A stretch of DNA of 64,000 nt from Actinomadura parmotrematis (GCF_019458805.1 NZ_JAIBOA010000020.1:1-64000); one strand, 5' to 3'. Counted from the stretch's first letter, positions 8,229 through 17,697 are shown. Made by a program: numbers and translations. The notes: a model not told the origin generated them from the letters alone.

Positions 8229-9672
8229 CGGCCTTGGTGCGGGTGTAGAAGTGGACGCCCTCCATGCCGTGGGCGTGGCTGTCGCCGAACAGCGAGTCCT
8301 TCCAGCCGCCGAAGGAGTAGTAGGCCATCGGCACCGGGATCGGCACGTTGACGCCGACCATGCCGACCTCCACCTCGTTCTGGAAGCGCCGGGCGGCGCC
8401 GCCGTCGTTGGTGAAGATGGCGGTGCCGTTCCCGTAGGGGTTGGCCGCGAGCAGCTCCATCGCCTCGTCGTAGGAGGAGACCCGCACCACCGACAGGACC
8501 GGGCCGAAGATCTCGTCCCGGTAGGCGTCCATCCCGGCGGTGACGTGGTCGAGGACGGTCGGGCCGAGCCAGAAGCCGTCGCTGCGGCCGCCGAGCACCG
8601 GCGTCTCCCGGCCGTCCACCGCGAGCACCGCGCCCTGCGCGACGCCGCTGTCGAGGTAGGAGGCGACCTTGTCGCGGTGCGCGGCGGTGACGAGCGGCCC
8701 CATCTCCGACGCCGGGTCGTCCCCCGGCCCGATCTTCAGGCCGGCGACGCGCTCGGCGACCTTGGCGACCAGCGCGTCGCCGACCGGGTCGACCGCGACG
8801 ACGACGGAGATCGCCATGCAGCGCTCGCCGGCCGAGCCGAAGCCCGCCGACACCGCCGCGTCCGCGGCGAGGTCCAGGTCGGCGTCCGGCAGCACCACCA
8901 TGTGGTTCTTGGCGCCGCCGAGGGCCTGCACCCGCTTGCCGTTGGCGGCGGCCGTCGCGTAGATGTAGCGGGCGATCGGGGTGGACCCGACGAAGCTGAC
9001 GGCCCGCACGTCCGGGTGGTGCAGCAGGCCGTCCACGGCGGCCTTGTCGCCGTGCACGACGTTGAACACGCCCTCGGGCAGGCCCGCCTCGGCCCACAGC
9101 TCGGCGATCCGCACCGACGCCGACGGGTCCTTCTCCGACGGCTTCAGCACGAAGGTGTTGCCGCAGGCGATCGCCACCGGGAACATCCACATCGGCACCA
9201 TCGCCGGGAAGTTGAACGGGGTGATCCCGGCGACGACGCCGAGCGGCTGCAGGATCGAGTAGGCGTCCACCCGGGACGAGACGTTCTCCGAGAAGCCGCC
9301 CTTCAGCAGGTGCGGGATGCCGCAGGCGAACTCCACCACCTCCAGGCCGCGGGCGACCTCGCCCGCCGCGTCGGAGACGACCTTGCCGTGCTCGGCGGAG
9401 ATCAGCCGGGCGAGCTCGCCGGCGTGCGCGGCGACCAGCTCCCGGAACCGGAACAGGATCTTGGTGCGCTGGGTCAGCGAGGTGTCGCGCCAGCCGGGGA
9501 ACGCGGCCCTGGCGGCGGCGACGGCCGCGTCGACCTCGCCGGGGCCGGCGAAGTCGACCGTCCCGGCGACGCGGCCGGTCGCCGGCTCGAAGATCTCGCC
9601 GGTGCGCTCGGCGGTCCCGCCGAACGGCTTGCCGCCGATCCAGTGGGTGACGTGCCTGCTCTCGGTGCTCAC
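8164..9672 (-). CDS. mmsA: CoA-acylating methylmalonate/malonate-semialdehyde dehydrogenase
   Basis: This 502-residue aldehyde dehydrogenase has MmsA-specific sequence: GITPFNFPAMVPMWMFP, ALGGAKNHMVVLPDADLD and the active-site cysteine in GERCMAISV. MmsA oxidatively decarboxylates methylmalonate or malonate semialdehyde to propionyl- or acetyl-CoA using NAD and CoA. Its GTG start overlaps the stop of the upstream aminotransferase by 4 bp (GTGA), so the two are translationally coupled. That pairing suggests transamination of beta-alanine or a beta-amino acid followed by MmsA. The 3' end overlaps the convergent membrane-protein gene by 65 bp. Confidence 0.93.
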   Translation of the reverse strand: MSTESRHVTHWIGGKPFGGTAERTGEIFEPATGRVAGTVDFAGPGEVDAAVAAARAAFPGWRDTSLTQRTKILFRFRELVAAHAGELARLISAEHGKVVSDAAGEVARGLEVVEFACGIPHLLKGGFSENVSSRVDAYSILQPLGVVAGITPFNFPAMVPMWMFPVAIACGNTFVLKPSEKDPSASVRIAELWAEAGLPEGVFNVVHGDKAAVDGLLHHPDVRAVSFVGSTPIARYIYATAAANGKRVQALGGAKNHMVVLPDADLDLAADAAVSAGFGSAGERCMAISVVVAVDPVGDALVAKVAERVAGLKIGPGDDPASEMGPLVTAAHRDKVASYLDSGVAQGAVLAVDGRETPVLGGRSDGFWLGPTVLDHVTAGMDAYRDEIFGPVLSVVRVSSYDEAMELLAANPYGNGTAIFTNDGGAARRFQNEVEVGMVGVNVPIPVPMAYYSFGGWKDSLFGDSHAHGMEGVHFYTRTKAVTARWLDPSHGGVNLGFPTNG

Positions 9673-10991
9673 GCGTTGCTCCCCTCGCGCGCCGCGGCCG
9701 CGTTCACGGCCTCCAGCGCGTCGGTCAGGATCGCCAGGCCCTCGGCGGCCTCGGCGGCGGTCAGGGTGAGGGGCGGCGCCATCCGCACCACGTTGCCGTA
9801 CAGGCCGCCCTTGCCGCCGAGCAGGCCACGCTCGCGGAGCGCCTCCATGAGGGCGGCGGCGAGCGCCGGAGCGGGCTCGCCGGTGGCCGGGTCGGCCAGC
9901 TCGACGGCGAACATCAGGCCCTTGCCGCGCACGTCCGCGACGATCGGCAGCCGCTCGGCGGCCGCCCGCAGCCCGCCGATGATCGTGGCGCCCTGCTCGG
10001 CGGCGTTGGCCTGCAGGTCGTGGTCCAGGACGTAGTCCAGGGTGGCGTTCGCGGCGGCCATCGAGATCGGGTTGCCGCCGAAGGTGGACAGGCCGACCGC
10101 GTGCAGGCCGTCCATGAGGTCGCCGCGGGCGACGACGCCGCCGACCGCGAAGCCGTTGCCGAGGCCCTTGGCGAAGGTCATCATGTCCGGCACGACGCCG
10201 TGCGCCTGGATGCCGAAGAACGTCTCGCCGGTGCGGCCCCAGCCGGTCTGGACCTCGTCGGAGATCAGCAGCACCCCGTACTCGTCCAGCACCTCCTTGT
10301 AGGCGGCGAGCAGCCCGTCGGGGGCGGCGGTGAAGCCGCCGACGCCCTGGATCGGCTCGGCGATCAGCGCCGCGACGTCCCCGCCGGTCGCGGCGGCCAG
10401 GACGTGCCTGAGGTCCTGCACGCAGACCCGCGTGTACGCCTCGTCGTCCAGGCCCGCGAACTGCGGCAGGTGCCGGTCGGTGCCGTGCAGGAAGTGGGTG
10501 TGGACCGGGGAGTAGGACACGTTCGTCCAGGCCCGGTTGCCGGTGACGCCGATCGTCCCGAAGGAGCGGCCGTGGTAGCTCTGCCGCAGCGCCAGGACCT
10601 GGTCGGTGCGGCGCGCGTAGGCGGCGATCAGCAGCGCGGTCTCGTTGGCCTCGGTGCCGGAGTTGGTGAAGAACACCTTGGCGTCCGGGATGCCGGACAG
10701 CCGGGCGATCTTCTCGGCCAGCTCGATCTGGCCGCGCAGCAGGTAGGCGGTCGAGGTGTGCACGACGCCGGTGGCGAGCTGGCGCTCCACCGCCTCGCGC
10801 ACCTCGGGCACGTCGTACCCGATCATGTTGGTGAGGATGCCGGAGAAGAAGTCCAGGTAGGTGGTGCCCTCGGCGTCGGTCACGCGGCTGCCCTTGCCGG
10901 TGGCGATCTCGATGGGCGCGGCGTAGTTGAGCGCCAGCCAGGACGGCAGGACCGCCTGGTGGCGCCGGAGCAGGTTCGCGTGTTCGGACAT
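9669..10991 (-). CDS. class III aminotransferase (GABA/beta-alanine type)
   Basis: The 440-residue protein starts MSEHANLLRRHQAVLP at the ATG at 10991. It has class-III omega-aminotransferase motifs: NSGTEANETALL (phosphate binding), YHGRSFGTIGVTG, LISDEVQTGWGRTG and the PLP lysine in TFAKGLGNGFAVGG. Such enzymes move the omega-amino group of GABA, beta-alanine or putrescine to 2-oxoglutarate or pyruvate. It is coupled to mmsA and divergent from a PucR regulator across a gap with nested inverted repeats. With MmsA downstream, beta-alanine is the most economical substrate guess; GABA remains possible. Confidence 0.9.
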   Translation of the reverse strand: MSEHANLLRRHQAVLPSWLALNYAAPIEIATGKGSRVTDAEGTTYLDFFSGILTNMIGYDVPEVREAVERQLATGVVHTSTAYLLRGQIELAEKIARLSGIPDAKVFFTNSGTEANETALLIAAYARRTDQVLALRQSYHGRSFGTIGVTGNRAWTNVSYSPVHTHFLHGTDRHLPQFAGLDDEAYTRVCVQDLRHVLAAATGGDVAALIAEPIQGVGGFTAAPDGLLAAYKEVLDEYGVLLISDEVQTGWGRTGETFFGIQAHGVVPDMMTFAKGLGNGFAVGGVVARGDLMDGLHAVGLSTFGGNPISMAAANATLDYVLDHDLQANAAEQGATIIGGLRAAAERLPIVADVRGKGLMFAVELADPATGEPAPALAAALMEALRERGLLGGKGGLYGNVVRMAPPLTLTAAEAAEGLAILTDALEAVNAAAAREGSNA

Positions 10992-11020
10992 GTCCCCAGT
11001 CTGGCGGCCGTCCCCCCGCT

Positions 11021-11072
11021 CCGACACCGCCACAGTGTCAGGACCGGGCCGCCTGACCTGACAGGGTGTCGG
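11021..11072. promoter_or_regulatory. nested inverted repeats, candidate PucR operator
   Basis: In the 109-bp gap between the divergent aminotransferase and PucR genes, CCGACACC (11021-11028) pairs with GGTGTCGG (11065-11072). Inside it TGTCAGG (11036-11042) pairs with CCTGACA (11057-11063). Both repeats are perfect and nearly concentric. Location and symmetry suggest the binding site of the adjacent regulator and control of both promoters; this is inference. Confidence 0.6.
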
Positions 11073-11100
11073 GGTGCGCGGGCCGGATATCCTGCGGGAA

Positions 11101-12705
11101 ATGCTTCCCACCCTCGCCGACGTCCTCCGGCTGGACGCCGTCCGCCGCGGCCAGCCGCGCGTCGTCGCGGGCGCGGGGCGGCTCGGCAACCCGGTGCGCT
11201 GGGTGCACGTCGCCGAGGTCGCCGACATCGCGCACCTGCTGCACGGCGGCGAGCTGGTCCTCACCACCGGCATCGCGCTGCCCGAGGAGGCGGCCCGGCT
11301 GCGCGGCTACATCGCCGAGCTCGCCGACGTCGGCGTCAGCGGCCTCATGGTCGAGCTCGGCCGCCGCTACGCCGCGGCGCTGCCCGCCGCGCTGGTCGCG
11401 GCCGCCGAGGAGCACCACCTGCCGGTCGTGGTGTTCGCCCACGAGCCCGCCTTCGTGGACATCACCGAGGCCGTGCACGCCCGCATCGTGCAGGACCAGT
11501 TCGCCGAGCTGCGCGCCTCCGACCAGCTCCACCAGATCTTCACCCAGCTGTCGGTGGAGGGCGCCTCCACCGAGGAGGTCGTCCGGCAGGTCGCCTCCCT
11601 CGGCGGGCACCCGGTGGTGCTGGAGAACCTGACGCACCAGGTCCTCGCCGCCGACGCCGCCGGCGGCGACCCGGCCGAGCTGCTGTCGGCCTGGGAGACC
11701 CGGTCGCGGGCGGTGCGCCCGGCGGGCCGCACCGGCTACGACCCGACGTCGGGCTGGCTCGTCACCGCCGTCGGCGCCCGCGGCGAGGACTGGGGGCGCC
11801 TCGTCGTCACGCTCGGCGCGCCGCCGGGCGCCCGCGAGACGGTGCTGATCGAGCGGGCCGCGACGACCCTCGCGCTCGGCCGGCTGCTCGACCGGCACGC
11901 CGAGAGCGCCGAGCGGCAGGCGCACGGCACGATCATCGCCCGGATCCTGGCGCAGACCTACGCCGACCCGCAGGAGGCCGCCGCCCGCGCCCGCGCGCTC
12001 GGCGTCCCGCTGCTCGGCCGCCGGCTGCTCGGCGCGGTGCTGCGCCGGCGCGGCGCGGCCGCCCCGCCCGTCCGCGAGCTGTCGGAGATCGCCGCGGCCG
12101 CCTGCAAGGAGGCCCGCCTCGCCGCCCTCGTCGGCATCCTGGACGAGGGCGGCGCCGCGGCCCGCGTCGGGGTGCTCGCCTCGCTGCCCGCCCGCGCCGA
12201 CGTCGAGACCGTCCTCACCGACGTCGCCACCCGCGTCCGCAAGCGCGCGGGCGCCGACGGCGTCCTCGCCGCCGGGTCGGTCGTGGACGCCGTCCGCGAC
12301 GTCCGGCGGTCGTTCCAGGAGGCCGAGCAGGTCGCCGACGTCGCCTGCCGCGGCGCGGGCGGCCGGCTGTTCTACCGGCTGCCCGACCTGCGGCTGCGCG
12401 GCCTGCTGCACCTGCTGCGCGACGACGCCCGCCTGCAGACCTTCGTCGAGCGCGAGCTCGGCCCGCTGCTGGAGTACGACGCCGAGCGCGGCACCGACCT
12501 CACCCGCATCCTGGAGCTGTACCTGGAGGCCGGCCGCAACAAGGCGGTCGCCGCCCAGCAGGCCCACCTGTCACGGCCGGCCTTCTACGAGCGCCTCCGC
12601 CGCATCGAGCGCGTCCTCGGCGCCGACCTGGACGACGTGGAGTCCTGCGCGTCCCTGCACGTGGCCCTCCTCGCCCTCAGCTCCGTCCGCTGGGAGCGCT
12701 CCTAG
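11101..12705 (+). CDS. PucR-family transcriptional regulator
   Basis: The 534-residue protein has the PucR layout. The N-terminal PucR domain (MLPTLADVLRLDAVRRGQ through about residue 125) contains the WVHVAEVADIAHLLHGGELVLTTG-type core split over two strands. A central ligand/GGDEF-like region follows, and a C-terminal helix-turn-helix contains LELYLEAGRNKAVAAQ and LSRPAFYERLRRIERVLG. PucR proteins sense amino- or nitrogen-compound levels and act on adjacent catabolic genes. It is divergent from the aminotransferase-mmsA operon and probably regulates it. ATG at 11101 matches typical N-termini; GTG at 11074 would add nine residues. Confidence 0.9.
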   Translation: MLPTLADVLRLDAVRRGQPRVVAGAGRLGNPVRWVHVAEVADIAHLLHGGELVLTTGIALPEEAARLRGYIAELADVGVSGLMVELGRRYAAALPAALVAAAEEHHLPVVVFAHEPAFVDITEAVHARIVQDQFAELRASDQLHQIFTQLSVEGASTEEVVRQVASLGGHPVVLENLTHQVLAADAAGGDPAELLSAWETRSRAVRPAGRTGYDPTSGWLVTAVGARGEDWGRLVVTLGAPPGARETVLIERAATTLALGRLLDRHAESAERQAHGTIIARILAQTYADPQEAAARARALGVPLLGRRLLGAVLRRRGAAAPPVRELSEIAAAACKEARLAALVGILDEGGAAARVGVLASLPARADVETVLTDVATRVRKRAGADGVLAAGSVVDAVRDVRRSFQEAEQVADVACRGAGGRLFYRLPDLRLRGLLHLLRDDARLQTFVERELGPLLEYDAERGTDLTRILELYLEAGRNKAVAAQQAHLSRPAFYERLRRIERVLGADLDDVESCASLHVALLALSSVRWERS

Positions 12706-12711
12706 CCCGGA

Positions 12712-14697
12712 TCAGCCGAGCTCGCGGACGGCGCGGATGGCCGCGTCGATGGCGGCGTCGGCGTAGGCGCGGTTCTGCGAGTCGGAGTTCGCGATCGTCA
12801 CCCGGCCGTAGGGGCGGCGCCCCTGCACCGCCGGGAGCGGCCCGTCCGGCCAGAACGGCGCCCACGGGCGGCCGTACTCCAGCGCGTACCCGTGCCCCCA
12901 CCGGTTGACGGTGATCGCCTGGATGTCGCGGGCGGGGTCGAAGCCGCCCGCCGACAGCAGCCGGGCGAGCTGGTCGCGCAGCGTCCGCTCGTACCGCGCG
13001 AACGGGCGGGTGAACAGCTCGCGGCGGCCGGGGCCGATGCCGCCGCGCGGGTTGTCGTACGCCGGCGACGTCGCCATCCGGATCATGTGCACCAGGACCG
13101 GCTGGTCGGGGTCCTTGGAGAACGCGTAGCCGCCCATGCTGACCGGGTAGTCCAGCTCGGCGACGCACCAGTCGCCGCCGGTGAAGCGGGTGTAGAAGAT
13201 CTTCAGCTGCTCCCAGGCCCGCCAGTTCCGCAGCTGCACCATGGCGTACACGATCGGCAGCTTGGTGCCGTAGAACAGCGCCTGCTTCTGGTCGGGCGGC
13301 AGGTCCTGCATCAGGTACGGGACCATCGTGTTGTAGCAGGCCATCACCACCCCGCCCGCGGCCACCTGGTGGACCTTGCCGCCGGCGTAGTAGTCGACCA
13401 GCACGGTCTTGGCGCCGACGATCCCGTCCTCGTGCCGCACCCGCACGCACGGCGCGTTGAGGCGGAGCCGCACCTCGTTGCCCTGCACGTCGAGCTTGGA
13501 GTAGTCGACGCGGGCGAGCGGCTCCTCCTCCATCGTCGCGGGCGCGCCCGTCCCGGGGATCAGCCTGCCGACGAGCAGCTTGCAGATCCCGTTGTTGCCG
13601 TCGGGGAAGTGGTAGATGTACGGGTCGTCCTCGTCCCACTGGATCTGGACGGTCGGCCCGCAGTACTTGTAGGGCTTGGAGCGGTCCAGCTTCAGCCCGT
13701 CGAAGCCGGGGTACTCCAGCGCCCAGGCGTCGATGGCCCCGAACGCGTTGGCGCCGAAGCCCCACTCGTCGCTCGTGTAGGTCTGCATGTACTCCAGGAC
13801 CTCGTTCGGCATCCTCGCCACGTCCCGCATGTACTCGCGGTAGGTGAGGTCGACCAGGCGCGCCTTCTTCTGGGCGTCGCTGAGCCCCGGGAGGTAGTCG
13901 CCCGGGTTGTCCTGGAGCTCCAGGAACTTGGCCTGGCCCGCGGGCGACAGCGGCGAGTTCTTCAGCGTGGCGGCCGTCTGGGTGTCGCCGTCCATGACGG
14001 CGAGGTGGTCGCGGCCGAACATCTCGGCGGTGAAGAACTCGGCGTTGTTGAGCTTCCAGCGGTCGTTGAACTTCTGGTCGTAGTAGGTCTCGAACTTCTT
14101 CGGCTGGATGCCGAGGTCCGCCAGCAGCTTCTTGGCGCCGGGGCTCCACACCGACGGCGCCTCGATCGACTGCGAGCCGCCGTAGCCGATGATCAGCTTG
14201 CCGTTCGCCTGGAACTCGTTGCGGCGGGCGTGGCCGCCGAAGTCGTCGTGGTTGTCCAGGATGAGCACCCGGGCGCCCGGGTGCGCCTGCCGGTACAGGT
14301 AGGCGGCGCTCAGCCCGCTGATCCCGGCGCCGACGACGACGAGGTCGTAGCGCTCCCCGGTGGCGTGGATGGGCTTGTGCCCCGACCAGAAGATGCCGTC
14401 GCGCAGCTCGTGCGGGATGCGCATCGCCGGGTTGACCGAGCCGCGCAGCCCCTGCATCGCCGGCGGGTAGGACGGGTCGCCGGTGCCCCGGTAGTCCCAG
14501 CCGTCCGGCGGGTCGGCGGTGGCGTTGTGGTTGCCGCCCCACGAGCCCGCGGAGCAGCCCGCGAGCAGCCCGCCGGCCACCGCCATGCCGGTGGCGACGC
14601 CCATCCCGTCCAGGAAGTCCCGCCGGCTGATCTTGCGGTCCATGCCCAGTTCCCGGTCGGAATAGGCAGGTTCGTATGCGTTGTCGTCCTCCGACAC
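12712..14697 (-). CDS. Tat-exported FAD-dependent oxidoreductase, spermidine dehydrogenase-like
   Basis: This 661-residue protein carries a twin-arginine signal (ISRRDFLDGMGVATG) ending in a lipobox-like LLAGCSAG. A dinucleotide-binding motif, VVVGAGISGLSAAYLY, lies near residue 110. The following HDDFGGHARRNEF fits FAD amine oxidoreductases. The overall sequence resembles bacterial spermidine dehydrogenase, which cleaves spermidine outside the cytoplasm; this is from memory and moderate in strength. I chose the GTG at 14697 because GGGGGA stands just upstream. It is convergent with PucR (6-bp gap). Its product 3-aminopropanal could feed the beta-alanine route encoded next door. Confidence 0.72.
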   Translation of the reverse strand: MSEDDNAYEPAYSDRELGMDRKISRRDFLDGMGVATGMAVAGGLLAGCSAGSWGGNHNATADPPDGWDYRGTGDPSYPPAMQGLRGSVNPAMRIPHELRDGIFWSGHKPIHATGERYDLVVVGAGISGLSAAYLYRQAHPGARVLILDNHDDFGGHARRNEFQANGKLIIGYGGSQSIEAPSVWSPGAKKLLADLGIQPKKFETYYDQKFNDRWKLNNAEFFTAEMFGRDHLAVMDGDTQTAATLKNSPLSPAGQAKFLELQDNPGDYLPGLSDAQKKARLVDLTYREYMRDVARMPNEVLEYMQTYTSDEWGFGANAFGAIDAWALEYPGFDGLKLDRSKPYKYCGPTVQIQWDEDDPYIYHFPDGNNGICKLLVGRLIPGTGAPATMEEEPLARVDYSKLDVQGNEVRLRLNAPCVRVRHEDGIVGAKTVLVDYYAGGKVHQVAAGGVVMACYNTMVPYLMQDLPPDQKQALFYGTKLPIVYAMVQLRNWRAWEQLKIFYTRFTGGDWCVAELDYPVSMGGYAFSKDPDQPVLVHMIRMATSPAYDNPRGGIGPGRRELFTRPFARYERTLRDQLARLLSAGGFDPARDIQAITVNRWGHGYALEYGRPWAPFWPDGPLPAVQGRRPYGRVTIANSDSQNRAYADAAIDAAIRAVRELG

Positions 14698-14952
14698 TGA
14701 TCCCCCGATCAACGAGCCCGTCGCAAGATCTTCCCGGTCCGGGGGGACCGGGACAAGCATCGCGGCGGGCCCGTCGCGCGGCGTCGCGCCAGGTCAGCGC
14801 GGCAAGTGCCGCCCGGTGGGCACCGGCGGCGCGAACGGCGTGCGCGGGCCGGGCGGCGCCGCCGCCACCGCGTGCACGAGCGATCGCGCCGGAGCGCGCT
14901 GAATCCGCTCCGCACCAGTTCCAACGCCGCGCTCCGGGGCAGGACCCCTGCC

Positions 14953-16080
14953 GTGACGAGCCATGACCCACAAGAACCGCGCAGCTTCGGCGTCGAGGAG
15001 GAGCTCCTCCTCGTCGATCCCCGCGGGGGCGCGCCGCAGGCCGCCTCGGGCGCGGTGATCCGGTACGCCGACGAGCACGGCGGCGGCCTGCCGGGCGGCA
15101 AGGAGCCGCTGGAGAGCGAGCTGCACCGCCAGCAGGTGGAGACCGGCACCGAGCCCGCCACCTCGCTGGCCGACCTCGCGGACCAGGTCCGCCGGAACCG
15201 CAGGGCCGCCGCGCTCGCCGCCGAGGGCGCCGGCGTGGCGGTCGCCGCCCTCGGCACCTCGCCGATGCCGGTGCAGGCCGCCATCACCGAGAAACCGCGC
15301 TACCGGCTGATGTCGGCCGCCTACGGGCCGACCGCCGACGAGCAGCTCACCTGCGCCTGCCACGTGCACGTCGGCGTCGCCACCCCCGACGAGGGCGTCG
15401 CGGTGCTCGACCGCATCCGCCCCTGGCTGGCGCCGCTGCTCGCCCTCACCGCCAACTCGCCGTTCTGGCAGGGCCACGACACCGGCTACGACAGCTGGCG
15501 GCACGAGGCGTGGGGCCGCTGGCCCTCCAGCGGCCCGACCGAGCCGTTCGGCACCGCCAAGCGCTACCGGGCGGCGGTCGACGCGCTGCTGAAGACCGGC
15601 GCGCTGGTGGACGAGGGGATGATCTACTTCGACGCCCGGCTGTCGCGGCGCTACCCGACGGTGGAGATCCGGGTCGCCGACATCTGCCTGCACGCCGACG
15701 ACGCGGTGCTGCTCGCCGCGCTCGTCCGGGCGCTGGTGGACACCGCCGCCACCGCCTGGCGCGAGGGCGAGCCCGCCGACCCGGTCCGCACCGACCTGCT
15801 GCGGCTGGCGATGTGGCGCGCGGCCCGGTCGGGGCTCCGCGGCGAGCTGCTGCACCCGGTGACGCACGAGCCCGCGCCCGCCCGCGCCGTCCTCGACGCG
15901 CTGACCGGGCACCTGGCGCCCGCGCTGGAGCGCTCGGGCGACCTGCCCGACGCCGAGCGGCTGCTCGCGGCGCTGCTCGCGCGCGGCACGGGCGCCGCGG
16001 TGCAGCGCGCCGTCTACGAGCGCGCCGCGGACCTGCGGACGGTCGTGGCCGAGGCGGTGGAGATCACCACCGCGTCCTGA
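14953..16080 (+). CDS. carboxylate-amine ligase, YbdK/GCS2 family
   Basis: The 375-residue protein begins MTSHDPQEPRSFGVEEELLLVD, the GCS2 hallmark of an ATP/Mg-binding glutamate-cysteine-ligase fold. Further family motifs are ESELHRQQVETGTEP, CACHVHVGV, ALTANSPFWQGHDTGYDSWRHEAW and VEIRVADICL. Family members catalyse ATP-dependent gamma-glutamyl ligation, some with weak glutamate-cysteine ligase activity, and many act on unknown amines or acids. GTG at 14953 is the start, since an ATG nine bases later is out of frame. It is divergent from the Tat oxidoreductase and convergent with the TrmB gene. The exact substrate is not determined. Confidence 0.87.
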   Translation: MTSHDPQEPRSFGVEEELLLVDPRGGAPQAASGAVIRYADEHGGGLPGGKEPLESELHRQQVETGTEPATSLADLADQVRRNRRAAALAAEGAGVAVAALGTSPMPVQAAITEKPRYRLMSAAYGPTADEQLTCACHVHVGVATPDEGVAVLDRIRPWLAPLLALTANSPFWQGHDTGYDSWRHEAWGRWPSSGPTEPFGTAKRYRAAVDALLKTGALVDEGMIYFDARLSRRYPTVEIRVADICLHADDAVLLAALVRALVDTAATAWREGEPADPVRTDLLRLAMWRAARSGLRGELLHPVTHEPAPARAVLDALTGHLAPALERSGDLPDAERLLAALLARGTGAAVQRAVYERAADLRTVVAEAVEITTAS

Positions 16081-16087
16081 CGGCCGC

Positions 16088-16918
16088 TCAGCGGCGGCCG
16101 AGCAGCCGCAGCAGCCCGGGGTCGGTGGCGAACAGCCGGTTCAGCTCGTCGCCGCCGACCCGCTCGGCGAGGATCTGCAGCGCGATGTCCTGCCGCACGT
16201 ACTCGGCGGCCATGAGCGCGACGGCGGGGTCGGCGGTGTAGATGCCCCAGGCCGAGCCGTCCCCGCCGAACCCGCCGACGACGGCCTCGCGCCGGTCGCC
16301 GACGACGACGAGCAGCCGGTACCCGAGGTCCGCCAGGACGGCCTCGGGCGCCGAGTAGCGGTGCTCGTAGATCCGCTCGCCGCCGCGCGGCCCGCCGAGG
16401 TCGCCGAGGTCGCCGAACGCCATCACCGAGACCTCGGCGCCGCGCCCGGCGGCCGCCCGCACCGGCCCGTCCAGCCGCGCCATCTCCTGCGGCCAGACCG
16501 ACAGGACGAGGCCCCGGCGGGCGCCCGCGACGACGTCCTCGGCGCGGTCGAGCAGCGCGCCGCCGTCCTTGAGGTTGTGGATCAGGTGCCCCTCGGGCGC
16601 GCCCGCGACCGCCGGCAGCGCGTCCCGCAGCGCGTCCACCGACCCGTCGAACTCGCGCCGCATCCGGTCCAGCAGCGCCTCGGGCGGCAGCGGCCGGTAG
16701 TCGGTCGCGTCGGCCGCGCCGCGCACCTCGAACGCCGCGCCGCGCGCGACGAGCTTGCCGAGCGTCTCGTACACGGTGCTGCGCGGCACCCCCGACCGCT
16801 TGGCCACCTCGTACCCGTTGACCGGCCGACCCGCCGCCACGAGCGCCACGTACGCCTTCGCCTCGTACCCGGACATGCCGAGCCGCTGGAGGTGCCCCAG
16901 GATGTCCTGCATGCTCAC
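16088..16918 (-). CDS. TrmB-family transcriptional regulator
   Basis: This 276-residue regulator has an N-terminal winged helix (LQRLGMSGYEAKAYVALVAAG, then VAKRSGVPRSTVYETLGKLVARG) followed by a TrmB effector domain with repeated GAEVSVMAFGDLG-like strands. TrmB proteins are typically sugar- or metabolite-responsive repressors/activators. It is divergent from a short-chain dehydrogenase gene only 32 bp away, so it may control that gene and itself from a shared promoter. The ligand is unknown. Confidence 0.88.
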   Translation of the reverse strand: MSMQDILGHLQRLGMSGYEAKAYVALVAAGRPVNGYEVAKRSGVPRSTVYETLGKLVARGAAFEVRGAADATDYRPLPPEALLDRMRREFDGSVDALRDALPAVAGAPEGHLIHNLKDGGALLDRAEDVVAGARRGLVLSVWPQEMARLDGPVRAAAGRGAEVSVMAFGDLGDLGGPRGGERIYEHRYSAPEAVLADLGYRLLVVVGDRREAVVGGFGGDGSAWGIYTADPAVALMAAEYVRQDIALQILAERVGGDELNRLFATDPGLLRLLGRR

Positions 16919-16950
16919 CGCGCCATGCTATGCGGGCTAGCGTTCGGGGG

Positions 16951-17697
16951 ATGGACCTTGGACTGCAGGGACGCAGGGCCGCCGTCGCGGCCGCCACGAG
17001 CGGGCTCGGGCTCGCCACCGCCAAGGCGCTGCACGCCGAGGGCGCGCGCGTCGCGATCTGCGGGCGCGACCGGGGACGCCTGGACGCGGCCGTCGGCGAG
17101 ATCGGCGAGGGCGTGCACGGCGTCGTCGCCGATGTCGGGACGCCCGAGGGCGCGGCGGGGTTCGTCGAGGCCGCGCAGGACGCGCTCGGCGGCGTGGACG
17201 TCCTGGTCGTCAACGCGGGCGGCCCGCCCGCCGGGGACTTCGCGCAGACGCCCGTGGACGCCTACCGCGCCGCCCTCGACCTCAACCTGATGTCGGTCGT
17301 GGCGATGTGCAAGGCCGCCGTCCCGGCGATGCGGGAGCGCGGCTGGGGACGGGTCGTCGCGATCACCTCGCTGTCGGTGCGGCAGCCGATCGGCGGGCTG
17401 ATCCTGTCCAACACGGCGCGCGCGGGCGCCACCGGCTTCCTGAAGACCCTGGCCCTGGAGGTGGCGGGCGACGGCGTCACCGTCAACTCGCTGTTGCCGG
17501 GCTCGCACGACACCGCGCGGCTGCGGTCGCTGTGGGGCGGCTCGCTGGAGGAGGCCGGCGCGTCGATCCCGGCGGGGCGGGTCGGCGACGCCGGCGACTT
17601 CGGGGCGTTCGCCGCCTTCCTCTGCTCGGCGCAGGCCGGGTTCGTCACCGGCGGCGCCATCGCCGTGGACGGCGGCGAGTACCGGGCGCTGCTGTAG
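16951..17697 (+). CDS. short-chain dehydrogenase/reductase
   Basis: The 248-residue enzyme has a Rossmann glycine motif in the form AATSGLGLATAKALH (residues about 13-27) and the NAGGPP stretch replacing NNAG. A catalytic Ser sits in ITSLSVRQP. The usual YxxxK is altered to NTARAGATGFLKTLALEV, so the catalytic tyrosine appears to be Asn or absent, as in the 'atypical' 3-oxoacyl-ACP reductase-like SDRs. ATG at 16951 follows GGGGG; an ATG at 16930 would leave only 11 bp to the divergent TrmB gene. Substrate unknown. Confidence 0.85.
   Translation: MDLGLQGRRAAVAAATSGLGLATAKALHAEGARVAICGRDRGRLDAAVGEIGEGVHGVVADVGTPEGAAGFVEAAQDALGGVDVLVVNAGGPPAGDFAQTPVDAYRAALDLNLMSVVAMCKAAVPAMRERGWGRVVAITSLSVRQPIGGLILSNTARAGATGFLKTLALEVAGDGVTVNSLLPGSHDTARLRSLWGGSLEEAGASIPAGRVGDAGDFGAFAAFLCSAQAGFVTGGAIAVDGGEYRALL

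Noticed and set aside
10020-12908. 962-codon plus-strand frame
   Set aside because: It runs antisense through the aminotransferase and out of frame through PucR; the translation is compositionally biased and matches nothing.
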